This document shows, piece after piece, positions 1 to 9,622 of a DNA stretch of 64,000 bases; the stretch's first letter is position 1; the number at the start of each line of letters is the position of its first letter. Origin of the DNA: Xanthomonas euvesicatoria pv. euvesicatoria (GTDB taxonomy: Bacteria > Pseudomonadota > Gammaproteobacteria > Xanthomonadales > Xanthomonadaceae); NCBI RefSeq assembly GCF_020880415.1, contig NZ_JAJIUJ010000011.1:34462-98461 (forward strand), in the 5' to 3' direction. Below the pieces are notes generated by a model that was not told the origin of the DNA, ran no database searches, and was given only the letters and a program-made list of their open reading frames with translations. The translations under genes were made by a program, and so were the position numbers.

Positions 1-1
1 T

Positions 2-2071
2 TTTGGCCATCCAGAAATTTCCGACGGTAGCTCCCGTGGTTGCGAGGACCGCCTGAAGGTCATCCTCGATGTGGTCGACCACCTGCGGATGGCATTGGGG
101 CGTCCGATTCGGGTGCTCGATCTTGGATGCGCGCAAGGCTATTTCTCCCTCAACCTGGCGGCGCGGGGGGCCATCGTCCATGGTGCGGATTTTCTTGATC
201 GCAATGTAGCGGTCTGCCGGGCGCTGGCGGAAGAGCAGGGCTTCGTGGCCGCCACCTTCGAATGTGCCCGGATCGAGGACATCGTCGGGGGGCTGGAGGT
301 TGGCAGATATGATCTCGTCCTCGGGCTGAGCGTCTTTCATCACCTGATTCATGAGCATGGCCTGGAGCCTATTGTCGGGTTGATTGGGCAGATCGACGCC
401 TGCATCGCAGTTGGCATATACGAGCTTGCTGTGCGGGAAGAGCCGCTGTATTGGGGTGCATCGCAGCCGGGTGATCCCGCGCAATTGCTGCAGCGCTATG
501 CGTTTCTCCGAGTGCTGGCTCATCAGGGAACGCATCTGTCAGGTATCGCCAGGCCCTTGTATTTCGCAAGCAGCCGTTACTGGCTGCTTGGTAATGACTT
601 CCGCGAATTTCTCTCGTGGCGCACGGAATCACACGCCCATGCGATGAACAGTCACGCAGGGACGCGACGCTACTACTTTGCCGATGGCGTGATTCTCAAG
701 CAGATGTCATTGGTTGAGACGTCGAGGAAGAAGATCAACCTCGCAGAGTACGAGAACGAAGTGAGCTTCTTGCGTGATCCGCCTCCTGGGGTGGCTGTTC
801 CGGCTCTGATGCACAACCTGGAGGACAGTCGCGATGTATGGATTCTGCGAGAGCAGCTGCCAGGGCGCCTGCTTTCGGAGATGATCCAAGACAAGGCCCC
901 GTATTCCTACGAGGAGATAGCCGATTCCATCATTGCGCAACTTGTTGCGCTGGAGGCGGTCGGGCTTTACCACAACGATCTGCGCTGTTGGAACCTGCTT
1001 GTCAACGATAATGGCACTGCCACCTTTATCGACTATGGTGCCGTCTCGACTAGCGCAGTTGATTGCGTCTGGCCTGATGATCTGCTTCTTTCGCTTTTGA
1101 TAACGCTGCGGGAATTGGTGCAGGGGCAGATCGCACCGCCTTTGCCCGTTCGCCGCCCGCTCCTCGATATCTCCATGCTGCCGGCTCGCTACCGGGTCGC
1201 GTTCTATACGATATTCAATCGCCCAAGTGGGGAATGGACGTTTCGCGCTTTGAGGGAGGCGATCGGCCAAGAAGATGGGGAGGCAGAGGGAGCCGGCTGG
1301 GTATGGCTGTTGCGAAAGCAGGAGCGTGCACTTCTCATCTATGAGCAGGCCATCCGGGCGGCCGAAGCACGCTCGGCCGAAGTCCAGACCAAGCTCAATG
1401 AGTCGCTGAGTAACGCGCATCACTGGTATCTGCGCGCAAATGAGCGCGAAGAGGCCATCGACAAGCTGAACAGCGAGATCAATGGGCTGAAAGACACTAT
1501 CGGCGAGTTGCATCATCTGCAGCTGTCGGGCACCTCGAACATCCATGACCTCCGCCGGAGATTGGAAACTTCAGGTGCCAGCTTCACGGTCGTCCGTGAG
1601 CAGCTGGATGAACTCCGCATGCAGCTCGATTCTTCACTTCAAAACGCCCACCACTGGTGCCTGCGTGCCAGCACTGCCGAGCAAAACCTGCACGATATCC
1701 AGACTAGCGCGTCATGGCGTCTGACGCGCCCTTTAAGAGGGATGGCGCGTTTGGTGAGGTCGCCTCGCGCATCGCTGAAGCGGATCCTACTTGCTCTGGT
1801 TCGCCGAGTTCTCAAGCGCCCGGCGCTTGCCCGTGCGCTAAACAACTGGTTACGTATGGCGCCTTCTGTCCATGCCAGGATCAGGGGCGCCGTCGCGGCG
1901 GATATGGGGATTGATCGCGTGATTCAGCCAGTGATGGAGGATCGGCCGCGCCCCGACCAGGTTGTGGATGTCACCGTGCTTGCCGAGCCGGTCGCGGCAG
2001 CGAGGCTGTCTGCCCGTGGTCATCAGATCTATGAGCGCATGTTGGCCATACGCAATGGGGAGTCTGCTTAA
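2..2071 (+). CDS. WbdD-like O-antigen chain-terminating methyltransferase/kinase (5' end outside window)
   Basis: The frame is open from base 2. A GTG at 71 could start it, but the codons before it read FGHPE...SRGCEDRL, which matches the N-terminal region of E. coli WbdD as I remember it, so the true start lies upstream of the window. In order the protein has an AdoMet methyltransferase domain (VLDLGCAQGYF, about 113-145; GLSVFHH, about 325-345), a small-molecule-kinase-like domain (HNDLRCWN, about 971-994; DYG at 1031-1039), and a long coiled coil (about 1390-1720) in which AHHWYLRAN and AHHWCLRAS repeat a motif. The basic tail contains SWRLTRPLRG, a motif I associate with O-antigen enzymes. 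In the E. coli family this protein methylates and phosphorylates the non-reducing end of a polymannan, which stops elongation and allows ABC export. Its stop overlaps the next start (TAATG). Family assignment is firm; the exact cap is inferred. Confidence 0.88.
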   Translation, partial: FGHPEISDGSSRGCEDRLKVILDVVDHLRMALGRPIRVLDLGCAQGYFSLNLAARGAIVHGADFLDRNVAVCRALAEEQGFVAATFECARIEDIVGGLEVGRYDLVLGLSVFHHLIHEHGLEPIVGLIGQIDACIAVGIYELAVREEPLYWGASQPGDPAQLLQRYAFLRVLAHQGTHLSGIARPLYFASSRYWLLGNDFREFLSWRTESHAHAMNSHAGTRRYYFADGVILKQMSLVETSRKKINLAEYENEVSFLRDPPPGVAVPALMHNLEDSRDVWILREQLPGRLLSEMIQDKAPYSYEEIADSIIAQLVALEAVGLYHNDLRCWNLLVNDNGTATFIDYGAVSTSAVDCVWPDDLLLSLLITLRELVQGQIAPPLPVRRPLLDISMLPARYRVAFYTIFNRPSGEWTFRALREAIGQEDGEAEGAGWVWLLRKQERALLIYEQAIRAAEARSAEVQTKLNESLSNAHHWYLRANEREEAIDKLNSEINGLKDTIGELHHLQLSGTSNIHDLRRRLETSGASFTVVREQLDELRMQLDSSLQNAHHWCLRASTAEQNLHDIQTSASWRLTRPLRGMARLVRSPRASLKRILLALVRRVLKRPALARALNNWLRMAPSVHARIRGAVAADMGIDRVIQPVMEDRPRPDQVVDVTVLAEPVAAARLSARGHQIYERMLAIRNGESA

Positions 2072-4587
2072 TGCGCATCGTGATGGATCTTCAGGGAGCA
2101 CAGTCGGAGAGTCGTTTCCGGGGTATCGGGCGCTATAGCCTGGCGTTAGCGCTTACAGTAGCCCGCGATGCACGGGGGCACGATATCCATCTCGCATTGA
2201 ACGGTGCATTTCCGGAGGCAGTGAAGGATATTCGGACTGCATTTAAGGGGCTCATTCCGCAGAGCAATATCCATGTATGGCATGTGCCTCTTCCCGTGCA
2301 TGCCTGCGATACTGGAAATAGCACGCGGTGCAGTCATGCCGAGATCGTGCGGGAGGCAACGCTGGCTTCATTGAAGCCCGATATCGTGCATGTATCCAGT
2401 CTGTTTGAAGGTTACGGCGACAACGCATTGACCAGCATTGGTCGTGTCTTCCAGATCCCGACCGTGGTGACGATGTATGACTTGATTCCGATGATGAACC
2501 CAGAGGTTTATCTCAATCACGACCCAGTCTATGCCAAAGCTTACGCGGAGAAATTTTCTTTTTTGCAGCGGGCGGATGCTGTCTTAGCGATATCGGAAAG
2601 TTCAGCTGACGAGGCGCGCCGGGTTGGGAAATTTGGCAGCGATAAGGTCTTCAACATCTCTGCAGGATGCGATGCTGTCTTCTCACAGTTGGAAATCCAG
2701 CATCCGGCGCGTCGCTTGGTCCGCGCCAAGTTCGGGATCGAAGGCGAATTCTTTCTCTATACCGGTGGAGCGGATCGGCGCAAGAATCTGAACCGCTTGA
2801 TCGATGCATATGCGGCACTCCCCGTGGCAACGCGCAAGATTGCCCGTCTGGTCATGGCCGGACGCATGCCTGCGTCGTTGGTGGACGATCTCAATCGCGT
2901 CGCATTGGAGCGGGGGCTGCGAGCGGACGAGATCATCTTTACCGGTTATGTTTCAGACGAAGAGCTGGTTGCGCTGTATAACGAATGCCGCTTCTTCGTG
3001 TTTCCGTCCTGGCACGAGGGATTTGGTTTGCCGGTATTGGAAGCAATGGCATGTGGTGCAGCGGTCATTGCAGCCAACGCTTCAAGTATTCCGGAGATTG
3101 CCACGGAGCCGGCCATGCTGTTTGATCCGTATGACACTGCCGAGATGTCCGAGCGGATCCGCTGGATGCTTGAGGATGATGCAGCCGTAGCGGAAGCTCG
3201 CGCTTTTTCGGAGCATCGGGCTACTGCGTTCTCTTGGGAGAGAAGCGCAACAGCGTTTCTCGACGCTTGCGAGAGCGTGCATCTGCGATCCTTGCCGCGC
3301 ACCGATGCTGGTCAGGCACTCAATATAGCCATGGCCGCACTTGGCCGGAAAAGTACGCAAACGCTCGCAGTGGTTGCAGCAGCAGATGCGTTGGACCGCA
3401 GCATAGCGCCAGAGGAGCGCATGCTCATGCTCGACGTTACCGAGCTGGCCGCGCACGATCGTGGGACGGGTATCCAGCGCGTGACGCGCGCTATCTCGAA
3501 TGAGTGGCTGCGCCGGCCGCCGCATGGCTACCGCATCCAGCTCGTCAGGTTGGATCGCGAGTCACGTCGCTATGTGTGCGCCAATGCCTACGCCGGCCAC
3601 CTTCTAGGTCAGGATTTCGGTGAGGATGCGGCACTGGTGTGTCACGCGGGCGACGTCTTCGTCGGCCTGGATCTGGTGGGACACGCTGTTGATCTGGCCT
3701 CCGATTGGTTCGATTACTTTCATGTTGCAGGGGTAGTGATCAATTTCGTGGTCTATGACATCCTTCCTGTGCGGAATCCACAATGGTGGCCCGGGCCCGG
3801 CGGGCAGCACCACGAGCGCTGGCTGCGAGGTATCGTTTCCGTATCGGATCGGTTGATCTGTATTTCCCAGGCCGTTGCAGATGATGTGACTGGATGGATG
3901 CTGGAAAATGGAATCGGCAAGCAGCCGGACGTCGCATGGTTCCACCTTGGTGCTGATCTTGAAGGAAGCGCTCCCAGTCGGGGCATGCCGGATCATGCCG
4001 ACGCGCTTCTCTCTCGCCTGAAGCAGGTGAGGAGTTTCTTGATGGTGGGCACGCTCGAACCCCGCAAGGGGTATGCCGGCGTGTTGGCCGCATTCGAGTA
4101 TCTATGGTCTGCAGGGCAGGATATCGCCTTGGTGATCGTCGGCAAGAAAGGCTGGATGGTGGACGAGCTTTGCGAAAAGTTGGAAACGCATCCCCAGCTT
4201 CATCGCAATCTGTTTTGGCTCAGCTCCGCCAGCGACGAGCTCTTGGAAAAGCTCTACCAAGCCTGCACCTGCCTCATCGCCGCCTCTGAGGGCGAAGGTT
4301 TTGGCTTGCCACTGATCGAGGCGGGACAGCGACGACTGCCAATTCTGGCCCGCGATATCCCGGTGTTCCGCGAGGTTGCTGGCGAGCATGCAACTTACTT
4401 CGCAGGGCACACGCCGGTGGAGATAGCGAGCGCCATCGAAAAATGGCTCGAACTGCATACACAGAACGCGCATCCGCGGACTGACGAGCTGTCCTGGTTG
4501 ACCTGGGCGCAGAGCGCCGATCAGCTTGCCGCCGCACTTCTGAAGCCGGCCGCCAGTCTGGTATATCCGAGCCAGGAGGCCAATTGA
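2071..4587 (+). CDS. Tandem GT4 glycosyltransferase (two catalytic domains), probable O-antigen polymerising enzyme
   Basis: This 838-residue protein carries two GT-B/GT4 glycosyltransferase modules. Module 1 spans about 1-400 and has the EX7E motif HEGFGLPVLEA (Glu316, Glu324). Module 2 spans about 440-838 and has EGFGLPLIEA (Glu742, Glu750). The N-terminus MRIVMDLQGAQSESRFRGIG resembles WbdA-type mannosyltransferases that build homopolymeric O-antigens. It overlaps the WbdD-like gene by one base and is followed 106 bases later by gmd and rmd, so GDP-D-rhamnose is the likely donor and a D-rhamnan the likely product. Two intact active sites suggest it makes two linkage types. Linkage cannot be read from sequence. 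It probably acts at the cytoplasmic face of the inner membrane together with the upstream gene product. Confidence 0.85.
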   Translation: MRIVMDLQGAQSESRFRGIGRYSLALALTVARDARGHDIHLALNGAFPEAVKDIRTAFKGLIPQSNIHVWHVPLPVHACDTGNSTRCSHAEIVREATLASLKPDIVHVSSLFEGYGDNALTSIGRVFQIPTVVTMYDLIPMMNPEVYLNHDPVYAKAYAEKFSFLQRADAVLAISESSADEARRVGKFGSDKVFNISAGCDAVFSQLEIQHPARRLVRAKFGIEGEFFLYTGGADRRKNLNRLIDAYAALPVATRKIARLVMAGRMPASLVDDLNRVALERGLRADEIIFTGYVSDEELVALYNECRFFVFPSWHEGFGLPVLEAMACGAAVIAANASSIPEIATEPAMLFDPYDTAEMSERIRWMLEDDAAVAEARAFSEHRATAFSWERSATAFLDACESVHLRSLPRTDAGQALNIAMAALGRKSTQTLAVVAAADALDRSIAPEERMLMLDVTELAAHDRGTGIQRVTRAISNEWLRRPPHGYRIQLVRLDRESRRYVCANAYAGHLLGQDFGEDAALVCHAGDVFVGLDLVGHAVDLASDWFDYFHVAGVVINFVVYDILPVRNPQWWPGPGGQHHERWLRGIVSVSDRLICISQAVADDVTGWMLENGIGKQPDVAWFHLGADLEGSAPSRGMPDHADALLSRLKQVRSFLMVGTLEPRKGYAGVLAAFEYLWSAGQDIALVIVGKKGWMVDELCEKLETHPQLHRNLFWLSSASDELLEKLYQACTCLIAASEGEGFGLPLIEAGQRRLPILARDIPVFREVAGEHATYFAGHTPVEIASAIEKWLELHTQNAHPRTDELSWLTWAQSADQLAAALLKPAASLVYPSQEAN

Positions 4588-4693
4588 GGTCAGGCAAGTT
4601 ATGATGGCGCGCTTCCTGCACGGCGATGCTCGGGGCGCTCATGGGCGTGATCTAGAGCGGGGTTGCTTTCACAAATATCCGAAGAGAATGTAG

Positions 4694-5734
4694 ATGACTA
4701 ACAAGATTGCAATCATTACCGGTATCACCGGACAGGACGGTGCTTACCTGACCGAGCTGTTGCTTGGCAAGGGTTACAAGGTGTATGGCACATATCGACG
4801 GACCAGTTCCGTCAACTTCTGGCGCCTCGAGGAGGTTGGCGTCGCGAAACATCCGAATCTGGAGTTGGTGGAGTATGACCTCACGGATCTGGGGACGACG
4901 ATCGCGATGGTCCAGAAGATCCAGCCCGACGAGATCTACAATCTCGCTGCCCAGAGCTTCGTCGGAGTCAGTTTCGATCAGCCGACAACGACAGCGCAGA
5001 TTACCGGTATCGGCGCACTGCACCTGCTTGAGGCGATTCGTCTGGTGAACCCGAAGATCCGGTTCTACCAGGCATCGACTTCGGAGATGTTCGGTAAGGT
5101 CCAGGCAGTCCCTCAAAAGGAAGACACGCCGTTTTGGCCACGTAGCCCATACGGCGTTGCTAAGCTGTATGCCCACTGGATTACGGTGAATTATCGCGAG
5201 AGCTACGATATCTTCGGATCCAGCGGAATTCTGTTCAACCACGAAAGTCCACTGCGCGGCCGGGAATTCGTTACCCGCAAGATCACCGACTCGGTGGCTA
5301 AGATCAAGCTCGGGCTGCTGGACTGCATGGAGTTGGGAAACCTGGACGCCAAGCGTGACTGGGGCTTTGCGCGCGAGTATGTGGAAGGTATGTGGCGGAT
5401 GCTGCAAGCCGAGGAGCCGGACACTTTCGTGCTCGCGACAAATCGCACCGAAACCGTGCGCGATTTTGTCGGCATGGCGTTTAAGGGCGCAGGCATCGAC
5501 GTCGAGTTCCGTGGAGAGGACGCTGAAGAGACTGCGGTGGACATTGCCACCGGCAAGGTGGTCATGCGCATCAACTCGAAGTTCCACCGCCCTGCAGAAG
5601 TGGAGCTGCTGATCGGCGATCCCGAAAAGGCGGCCCGTATCCTCGGCTGGAAGCCTGAAACCACGCTGGAGCAGCTGTGCCAGATGATGGTCGAGGCTGA
5701 TCTGAAGAGGAACGAGCGTGGCTTCTCATTCTGA
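4694..5734 (+). CDS. gmd: GDP-mannose 4,6-dehydratase
   Basis: 346 residues, normal for Gmd. An extended SDR enzyme that turns GDP-D-mannose into GDP-4-keto-6-deoxy-D-mannose. The Rossmann motif GITGQDG is at about 10-16; STSEMFG and the catalytic SPYGVAK (Tyr153, Lys157) follow, with the characteristic [10 protein letters not shown] stretch. The ATG is preceded by GAAGAG. It follows the tandem glycosyltransferase after 106 bases that hold no gene, and its last 17 bases overlap rmd. The substrate is made by XanB, encoded at 20.3-21.7 kb. Assignment as Gmd is secure; the fate of the intermediate (D-rhamnose) depends on the adjacent reductase. Confidence 0.96.
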   Translation: MTNKIAIITGITGQDGAYLTELLLGKGYKVYGTYRRTSSVNFWRLEEVGVAKHPNLELVEYDLTDLGTTIAMVQKIQPDEIYNLAAQSFVGVSFDQPTTTAQITGIGALHLLEAIRLVNPKIRFYQASTSEMFGKVQAVPQKEDTPFWPRSPYGVAKLYAHWITVNYRESYDIFGSSGILFNHESPLRGREFVTRKITDSVAKIKLGLLDCMELGNLDAKRDWGFAREYVEGMWRMLQAEEPDTFVLATNRTETVRDFVGMAFKGAGIDVEFRGEDAEETAVDIATGKVVMRINSKFHRPAEVELLIGDPEKAARILGWKPETTLEQLCQMMVEADLKRNERGFSF

Positions 5735-6653
5735 CCTGACGGGTAAGCGGGTTCTGATAAGCGGAGCGTCCGGGTTCACCGGGCGCTACATGGCCCAGCA
5801 GCTCAAGGAACAGGGCTGCACGGTCATCGGCGTCGGAACGCGTTCGGATGGTACCGGCACGGCTGGTACCGACGAGTTCTGGCCGATGGATCTGCGCGAC
5901 GCTGCCGACGTCGCTCGCATCGTTGCGCATGCCCAAGCCGACTACGTTGTACATCTAGCGGCAGTGGCCTTTGTCGGTCACGGGGATGCTGACGATTTTT
6001 ATCGTGTCAATCTGCTCGGCACCCGGAACCTCTTGCAGGCGTTGGCCGCAAGCCGCCACCGTCCGGAAAGGGTGCTGATCGCCAGCAGTGCCAATGTCTA
6101 CGGCAATGCAACTGAGGGCGTGATCGACGAGGCGGTCACACCCGCGCCCGCGAACGACTACGCGGTGAGCAAGCTCGCCATGGAATATGTCGCCAGCTTG
6201 TGGCGCGAGCGGCTATCCCTGGTGATTGCCCGCCCTTTTAACTATACCGGGGTCGGTCAGGCGACCAATTTCCTGATTCCCAAGATCGTTTCCCATTTCG
6301 CATCTCATGCCTCTTCCATCGAGTTGGGCAACACCGAAGTGTGGCGCGATTTCGGCGATGTCAGATCGGTCGTGCTGGCTTACCGGAAGCTCCTGCAGGC
6401 ACCGGCGGCCGAAGGGCAGATCGTCAATGTGTGTTCGGGTGTCGCCAGTTCGCTGGGGGACATCATCGGGATCTGCTCGAAAATCACTGGCCACGACATT
6501 GACGTCCAGGTGAACCCTGCATTCGTTCGAGAGAATGAAGTCAAGAAGTTGCTTGGCAGCAATGCCAGATTGCAGGAGCTGATCGGCGATTGGCAGAGTC
6601 TTGCGTTAGAGGACACGCTGCGCTGGATGCTCGAAGCTAGCTGCCAGCACTAG
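5718..6653 (+). CDS. rmd: GDP-4-keto-6-deoxy-D-mannose reductase (GDP-D-rhamnose forming)
   Basis: 311 residues, SDR family. The N-terminal GASGFTG is the NAD(P)-binding loop; SSANVYG and YAVSK (Tyr148, Lys152) form the active site. It starts with GTG inside the end of gmd (17-base overlap), so the two are translationally linked. Rmd reduces the C4 keto group of the Gmd product to give GDP-D-rhamnose. The sequence lacks the epimerase-type features of GDP-fucose synthase, so D-rhamnose rather than L-fucose is the expected sugar. The gene ends convergently with the wxcO-like gene, with a strong hairpin between them. Confidence 0.92.
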   Translation: MASHSDLTGKRVLISGASGFTGRYMAQQLKEQGCTVIGVGTRSDGTGTAGTDEFWPMDLRDAADVARIVAHAQADYVVHLAAVAFVGHGDADDFYRVNLLGTRNLLQALAASRHRPERVLIASSANVYGNATEGVIDEAVTPAPANDYAVSKLAMEYVASLWRERLSLVIARPFNYTGVGQATNFLIPKIVSHFASHASSIELGNTEVWRDFGDVRSVVLAYRKLLQAPAAEGQIVNVCSGVASSLGDIIGICSKITGHDIDVQVNPAFVRENEVKKLLGSNARLQELIGDWQSLALEDTLRWMLEASCQH

Positions 6654-6696
6654 GACTGGGCAGTTAGAACAATCCAAGGGAATTGAAGGCAATCGA

Positions 6697-6723
6697 GCTT
6701 CGGCTGGAAAATTCAGCCGAAGC
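6697..6723. terminator. Terminator-like hairpin between convergent rmd and wxcO-like gene
   Basis: Perfect 10-bp stem GCTTCGGCTG/CAGCCGAAGC with loop GAAAATT. It lies 43 bases after the rmd stop and about 115 bases beyond the end of the opposite gene. There is no run of T on either side, so it is a stem-loop of terminator type rather than a textbook rho-independent terminator. Confidence 0.6.
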
Positions 6724-6837
6724 CCCGCCTTGCGAATTGGTTCGGCGTTATGGTAAGCACTGATGAACCGCCGGCCGCGAGGAGCTGCGCCAGCTGAAAG
6801 TGGCAGGCGACACTGGCGATCGTGCGGCCACGGCAGC

Positions 6838-9090
6838 TTATCTGTCGCAATCGGCCTTGCAGATTTCAAGACTTGTCAGCCCGAAGGCAAGCAGCCGTTG
6901 GTCTGCGGATATGCCGATCTTAGCGGGAGAGACCGGTGTTTCGTAGTTCAGGACGATATGCACCACTTCACCCGGCTGGCGGCTTGTGACGGGAATCCGT
7001 AGTGCCAGCGGCAGGGCTTGTGCTGGAGTGACTAGGGTGTCGAGCGCTTGAACGCCGTTGACCGAGGCACGGATGCGAAGCGCTTGATGGCGGCCAGCCA
7101 GAAACGGGTTACCACGCAAAATTACTGTTGTTCTGCCGACTGTTGTCGGGGTGACACGATAGCTCAGCGATGAGCTTGTACCTGCGGACCAGACGCCCCA
7201 TGCCTCATCTGACGACCAGCCTTGTGTCAGTAGGCTGCGCAGCGAGGGGAGGGTTATGCTGGTATCTACGGCAGGCTCGGCGAACGCCGCCTCTTTGGCA
7301 GCTTCGATGCTTGCAGGCTTCGCCCCCCCTGGGAGACGAAAGACCACAACCGCTCCATCTTCGCGAGTCATTGCTGGCGGCGCGCCAATGGCCTGTGTCC
7401 ATTCAGCAATGACTTGCGCTCCCTGGTCGGCATAACCGCGCTTGTCGATATAGATAGCGTCGAAGCCGAAGCGACCGATTGCCTGGAGCTGCGCTGCGGC
7501 GGGTTGGGTTTCCAGATTCCGGTAGAACAGGTCGCCCTCACGGCCTTTCATGCCTGCGTAGCTCCACTTTAAGTGCTGCGAGTGGACGAATCCCACCGCA
7601 AGGTCATATGTGTGCAAGGCATTCTTAGGCGGCACTTCCGGAAAGGGCATGTAGGGCAACTGGTAAACTGCTGCACCGAAAGGGAGGGCAGCTTCAATGC
7701 TGCGGATGAAACGCTTGTCCTGCTCGTACGCAGTGCGCGCGCTGGACTGACACTGGCCGCACACAGCTGAGGTCTGATCCCAGATGCCGATGACCAGCAT
7801 GCTGGCCGCAGCGATCGAGGCAATGGTCATGTGGTGTCGACGCCCCACCTTGTCGGATAACATCTGCACTGCAATGGCCACCGCAGCCAGCGTGCTAAAT
7901 GTGATGAAGATGCTGGCCCGATTCCAGCCGCGGATGGAGGGCGATACAAGGTGCGCGAAGAGTGAGCCAAGTCCGCCGATGGTCATGAATGCCAGAAGGA
8001 CGCCGGAGAGAATCGCCAACAGGGCAATGCGTTCTTCATTGCGCTGCTCGGCCAGGCGCGCGAACGTGACCAGCGCCAGGATGGCAAGGCCGATGGAACC
8101 GATCAGGCCCAGGGAGGCGGTCGTGTTCTCGTTGATCAACGGTGTGCTGGCCATGTACCGGGCCGTGACATTGGCCAGCTTGGGTAGCCTGTGGTCGGGG
8201 CGCGGTAGGATCAACTGCATCAACTTCACGCCGTAGATCTCGGACTCTGCTGGCGCGCGAGCAGCGACTTCCGGGTTGTGACCGTTGATCTGATCGTTGA
8301 TCACATTGGGTGCGACATTTGCCAGCGTACCGAGCGCGAGGAAGAAAATGACGGGTGCTGCGAGGCGGCTGATGGACGTCCAGTTCTTCTGGAACAGCGC
8401 CATGAGGCAAGCCGTTCCAATCAGGATCAGACCGAATGCCGTGTAGTAAACGCCGAAACAGCTCAGGATCAGGTACAGCGCGGCAAGCGTGATCTTACGT
8501 GCGGGCCGCGCGCTCCAGAAATCCAGCGATACATCGGCGCGCACAATTCGAATCGCAAGCATGAAGTAGATCGGGACGCCGAAATACCAGGTGTAGAAGA
8601 TGTGCTGCAACCGCAGGAAATGGAACGGTGCCAACGTAAAGAGTATGGCAGTGGTAAAGGACAGCAAACGACCGACGCGCAGCCAGCGCATTACCCAATA
8701 TGCCGTCAGAAAGTTCGCGGCAAAACCCAGCAGGAAGAACAGATTGATTGCGGCGGCACTGCTGCCGGTCAGCATGCCGGCGAGCTTCAGGAACAGAAAG
8801 CTGCCGGAATCTGCTCCAGGATAATCCAGGAAGGAGGAGCCGAATGGGAATCCGCTGCGGTCGTTCTCAAAAATCCATCCTTCCATCGCTCGCTGCGTCA
8901 GCCAGAGGCTGCTCAAGGCGTCGCCCTTATACGAGAATGGGTAATCCAGCAAGGACAAGAGGCCAGCCGGCCAGCCGACCAGCAGGAGGCTGCCCGCCAC
9001 GACGGACATAACGGCACCTAACAGCAGGGGTAGCCATTCGGCCTTGATCAGGGGACTGGCCGGCGCCGTGGCAGGAAATAGGGTAATCAT
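6838..9090 (-). CDS. wxcO: Large polytopic membrane protein, WxcO-like; probable GT-C-type periplasmic glycosyltransferase
   Basis: About 750 residues from ATG 9090; a GTG at 9099 is an alternative and neither has a clear Shine-Dalgarno. Roughly ten hydrophobic segments fill the first 440 residues. A soluble C-terminal domain of about 300 residues follows, an arrangement typical of GT-C enzymes that use polyprenyl-phosphate sugars. An acidic loop after the first membrane segment (DYPFSYKGDALSSLW) could carry the catalytic Asp. It is the last gene of the leftward wxcK-L-M-N-O-type operon, after GtrB-like and GtrA-like proteins. I infer it transfers the lipid-linked amino sugar to the exported O-chain, the role GtrC-type enzymes play elsewhere. 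The family has no experimentally fixed function that I can recall. Confidence 0.75.
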   Translation of the reverse strand: MITLFPATAPASPLIKAEWLPLLLGAVMSVVAGSLLLVGWPAGLLSLLDYPFSYKGDALSSLWLTQRAMEGWIFENDRSGFPFGSSFLDYPGADSGSFLFLKLAGMLTGSSAAAINLFFLLGFAANFLTAYWVMRWLRVGRLLSFTTAILFTLAPFHFLRLQHIFYTWYFGVPIYFMLAIRIVRADVSLDFWSARPARKITLAALYLILSCFGVYYTAFGLILIGTACLMALFQKNWTSISRLAAPVIFFLALGTLANVAPNVINDQINGHNPEVAARAPAESEIYGVKLMQLILPRPDHRLPKLANVTARYMASTPLINENTTASLGLIGSIGLAILALVTFARLAEQRNEERIALLAILSGVLLAFMTIGGLGSLFAHLVSPSIRGWNRASIFITFSTLAAVAIAVQMLSDKVGRRHHMTIASIAAASMLVIGIWDQTSAVCGQCQSSARTAYEQDKRFIRSIEAALPFGAAVYQLPYMPFPEVPPKNALHTYDLAVGFVHSQHLKWSYAGMKGREGDLFYRNLETQPAAAQLQAIGRFGFDAIYIDKRGYADQGAQVIAEWTQAIGAPPAMTREDGAVVVFRLPGGAKPASIEAAKEAAFAEPAVDTSITLPSLRSLLTQGWSSDEAWGVWSAGTSSSLSYRVTPTTVGRTTVILRGNPFLAGRHQALRIRASVNGVQALDTLVTPAQALPLALRIPVTSRQPGEVVHIVLNYETPVSPAKIGISADQRLLAFGLTSLEICKADCDR

Positions 9091-9130
9091 GTAATCCACG
9101 ATTCAAGAATGGATGCGCCGCGCCAACGGG

Positions 9131-9150
9131 AGGCAGGCAGGCAGGCAGGC
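9131..9150. repeat. Tetranucleotide tract (AGGC)5 upstream of the wxcO-like start
   Basis: Five perfect tandem copies of AGGC (GCCT on the coding strand) flanked by GGG and GGGAGG. The tract lies 41-60 bases upstream of the ATG of the wxcO-like gene and after the end of the GtrA-like gene. An in-frame stop at 9103-9105 separates it from the reading frame, so length changes would alter 5' leader spacing, not the protein frame. Confidence 0.8.
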
Positions 9151-9184
9151 GGGAGGTAGGGCAACATTCTACGCTGTGTATGTC

Positions 9185-9622
9185 TCAGCCTTGGTGGGAG
9201 TCTGGCTTGGGAGGCTGCAACAATAACTTGCTCAGGATAAACGACACTGGCAGCGTGACAACGATGGAGATCAGCGGGCCGACTGCCGCCGGCACGCCTA
9301 GATGCCCTACGCTGATTTTCAGCGCCAGGGCTCCAACTGCGTAGGTCACCAGATAGATGACCGGAAACGCTGCAAATTTCAACCAGCTGTGTTGAGCACG
9401 AAAGACGTAACGGGTGTTGATTAGATAACTGAGCAATATGCCTGCACAGAAACTCGCAAGATAAGCCCACTGGTAATACATAAAATCAAGGAGCACCCAG
9501 TACAGTGCCAGGGTCAGGCCCGTGTTGAGTGCTCCGCCCAACAGGAAGCGTAGGGCCACAGCGAACAATGACCGATGCCGCCGAAGCAGGGCATCGGCAT
9601 GTGGGGACTCATCCGCCCGCAT
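9185..9622 (-). CDS. wxcN: GtrA-like membrane flippase (WxcN-like)
   Basis: 145 residues from ATG 9622. That start overlaps the end of the acetyltransferase/isomerase gene by 14 bases; longer in-frame starts would lie deep inside that gene. Four transmembrane segments are visible, with [17 protein letters not shown] and [13 protein letters not shown] typical of the GtrA family. GtrA-type proteins are thought to flip undecaprenyl-phosphate-linked monosaccharides to the periplasm. Its operon partners are a GtrB/DPM-like glycosyltransferase and a polytopic protein, which completes a Gtr-style trio. The start choice is inferred from operon overlap. Confidence 0.85.
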   Translation of the reverse strand: MRADESPHADALLRRHRSLFAVALRFLLGGALNTGLTLALYWVLLDFMYYQWAYLASFCAGILLSYLINTRYVFRAQHSWLKFAAFPVIYLVTYAVGALALKISVGHLGVPAAVGPLISIVVTLPVSFILSKLLLQPPKPDSHQG

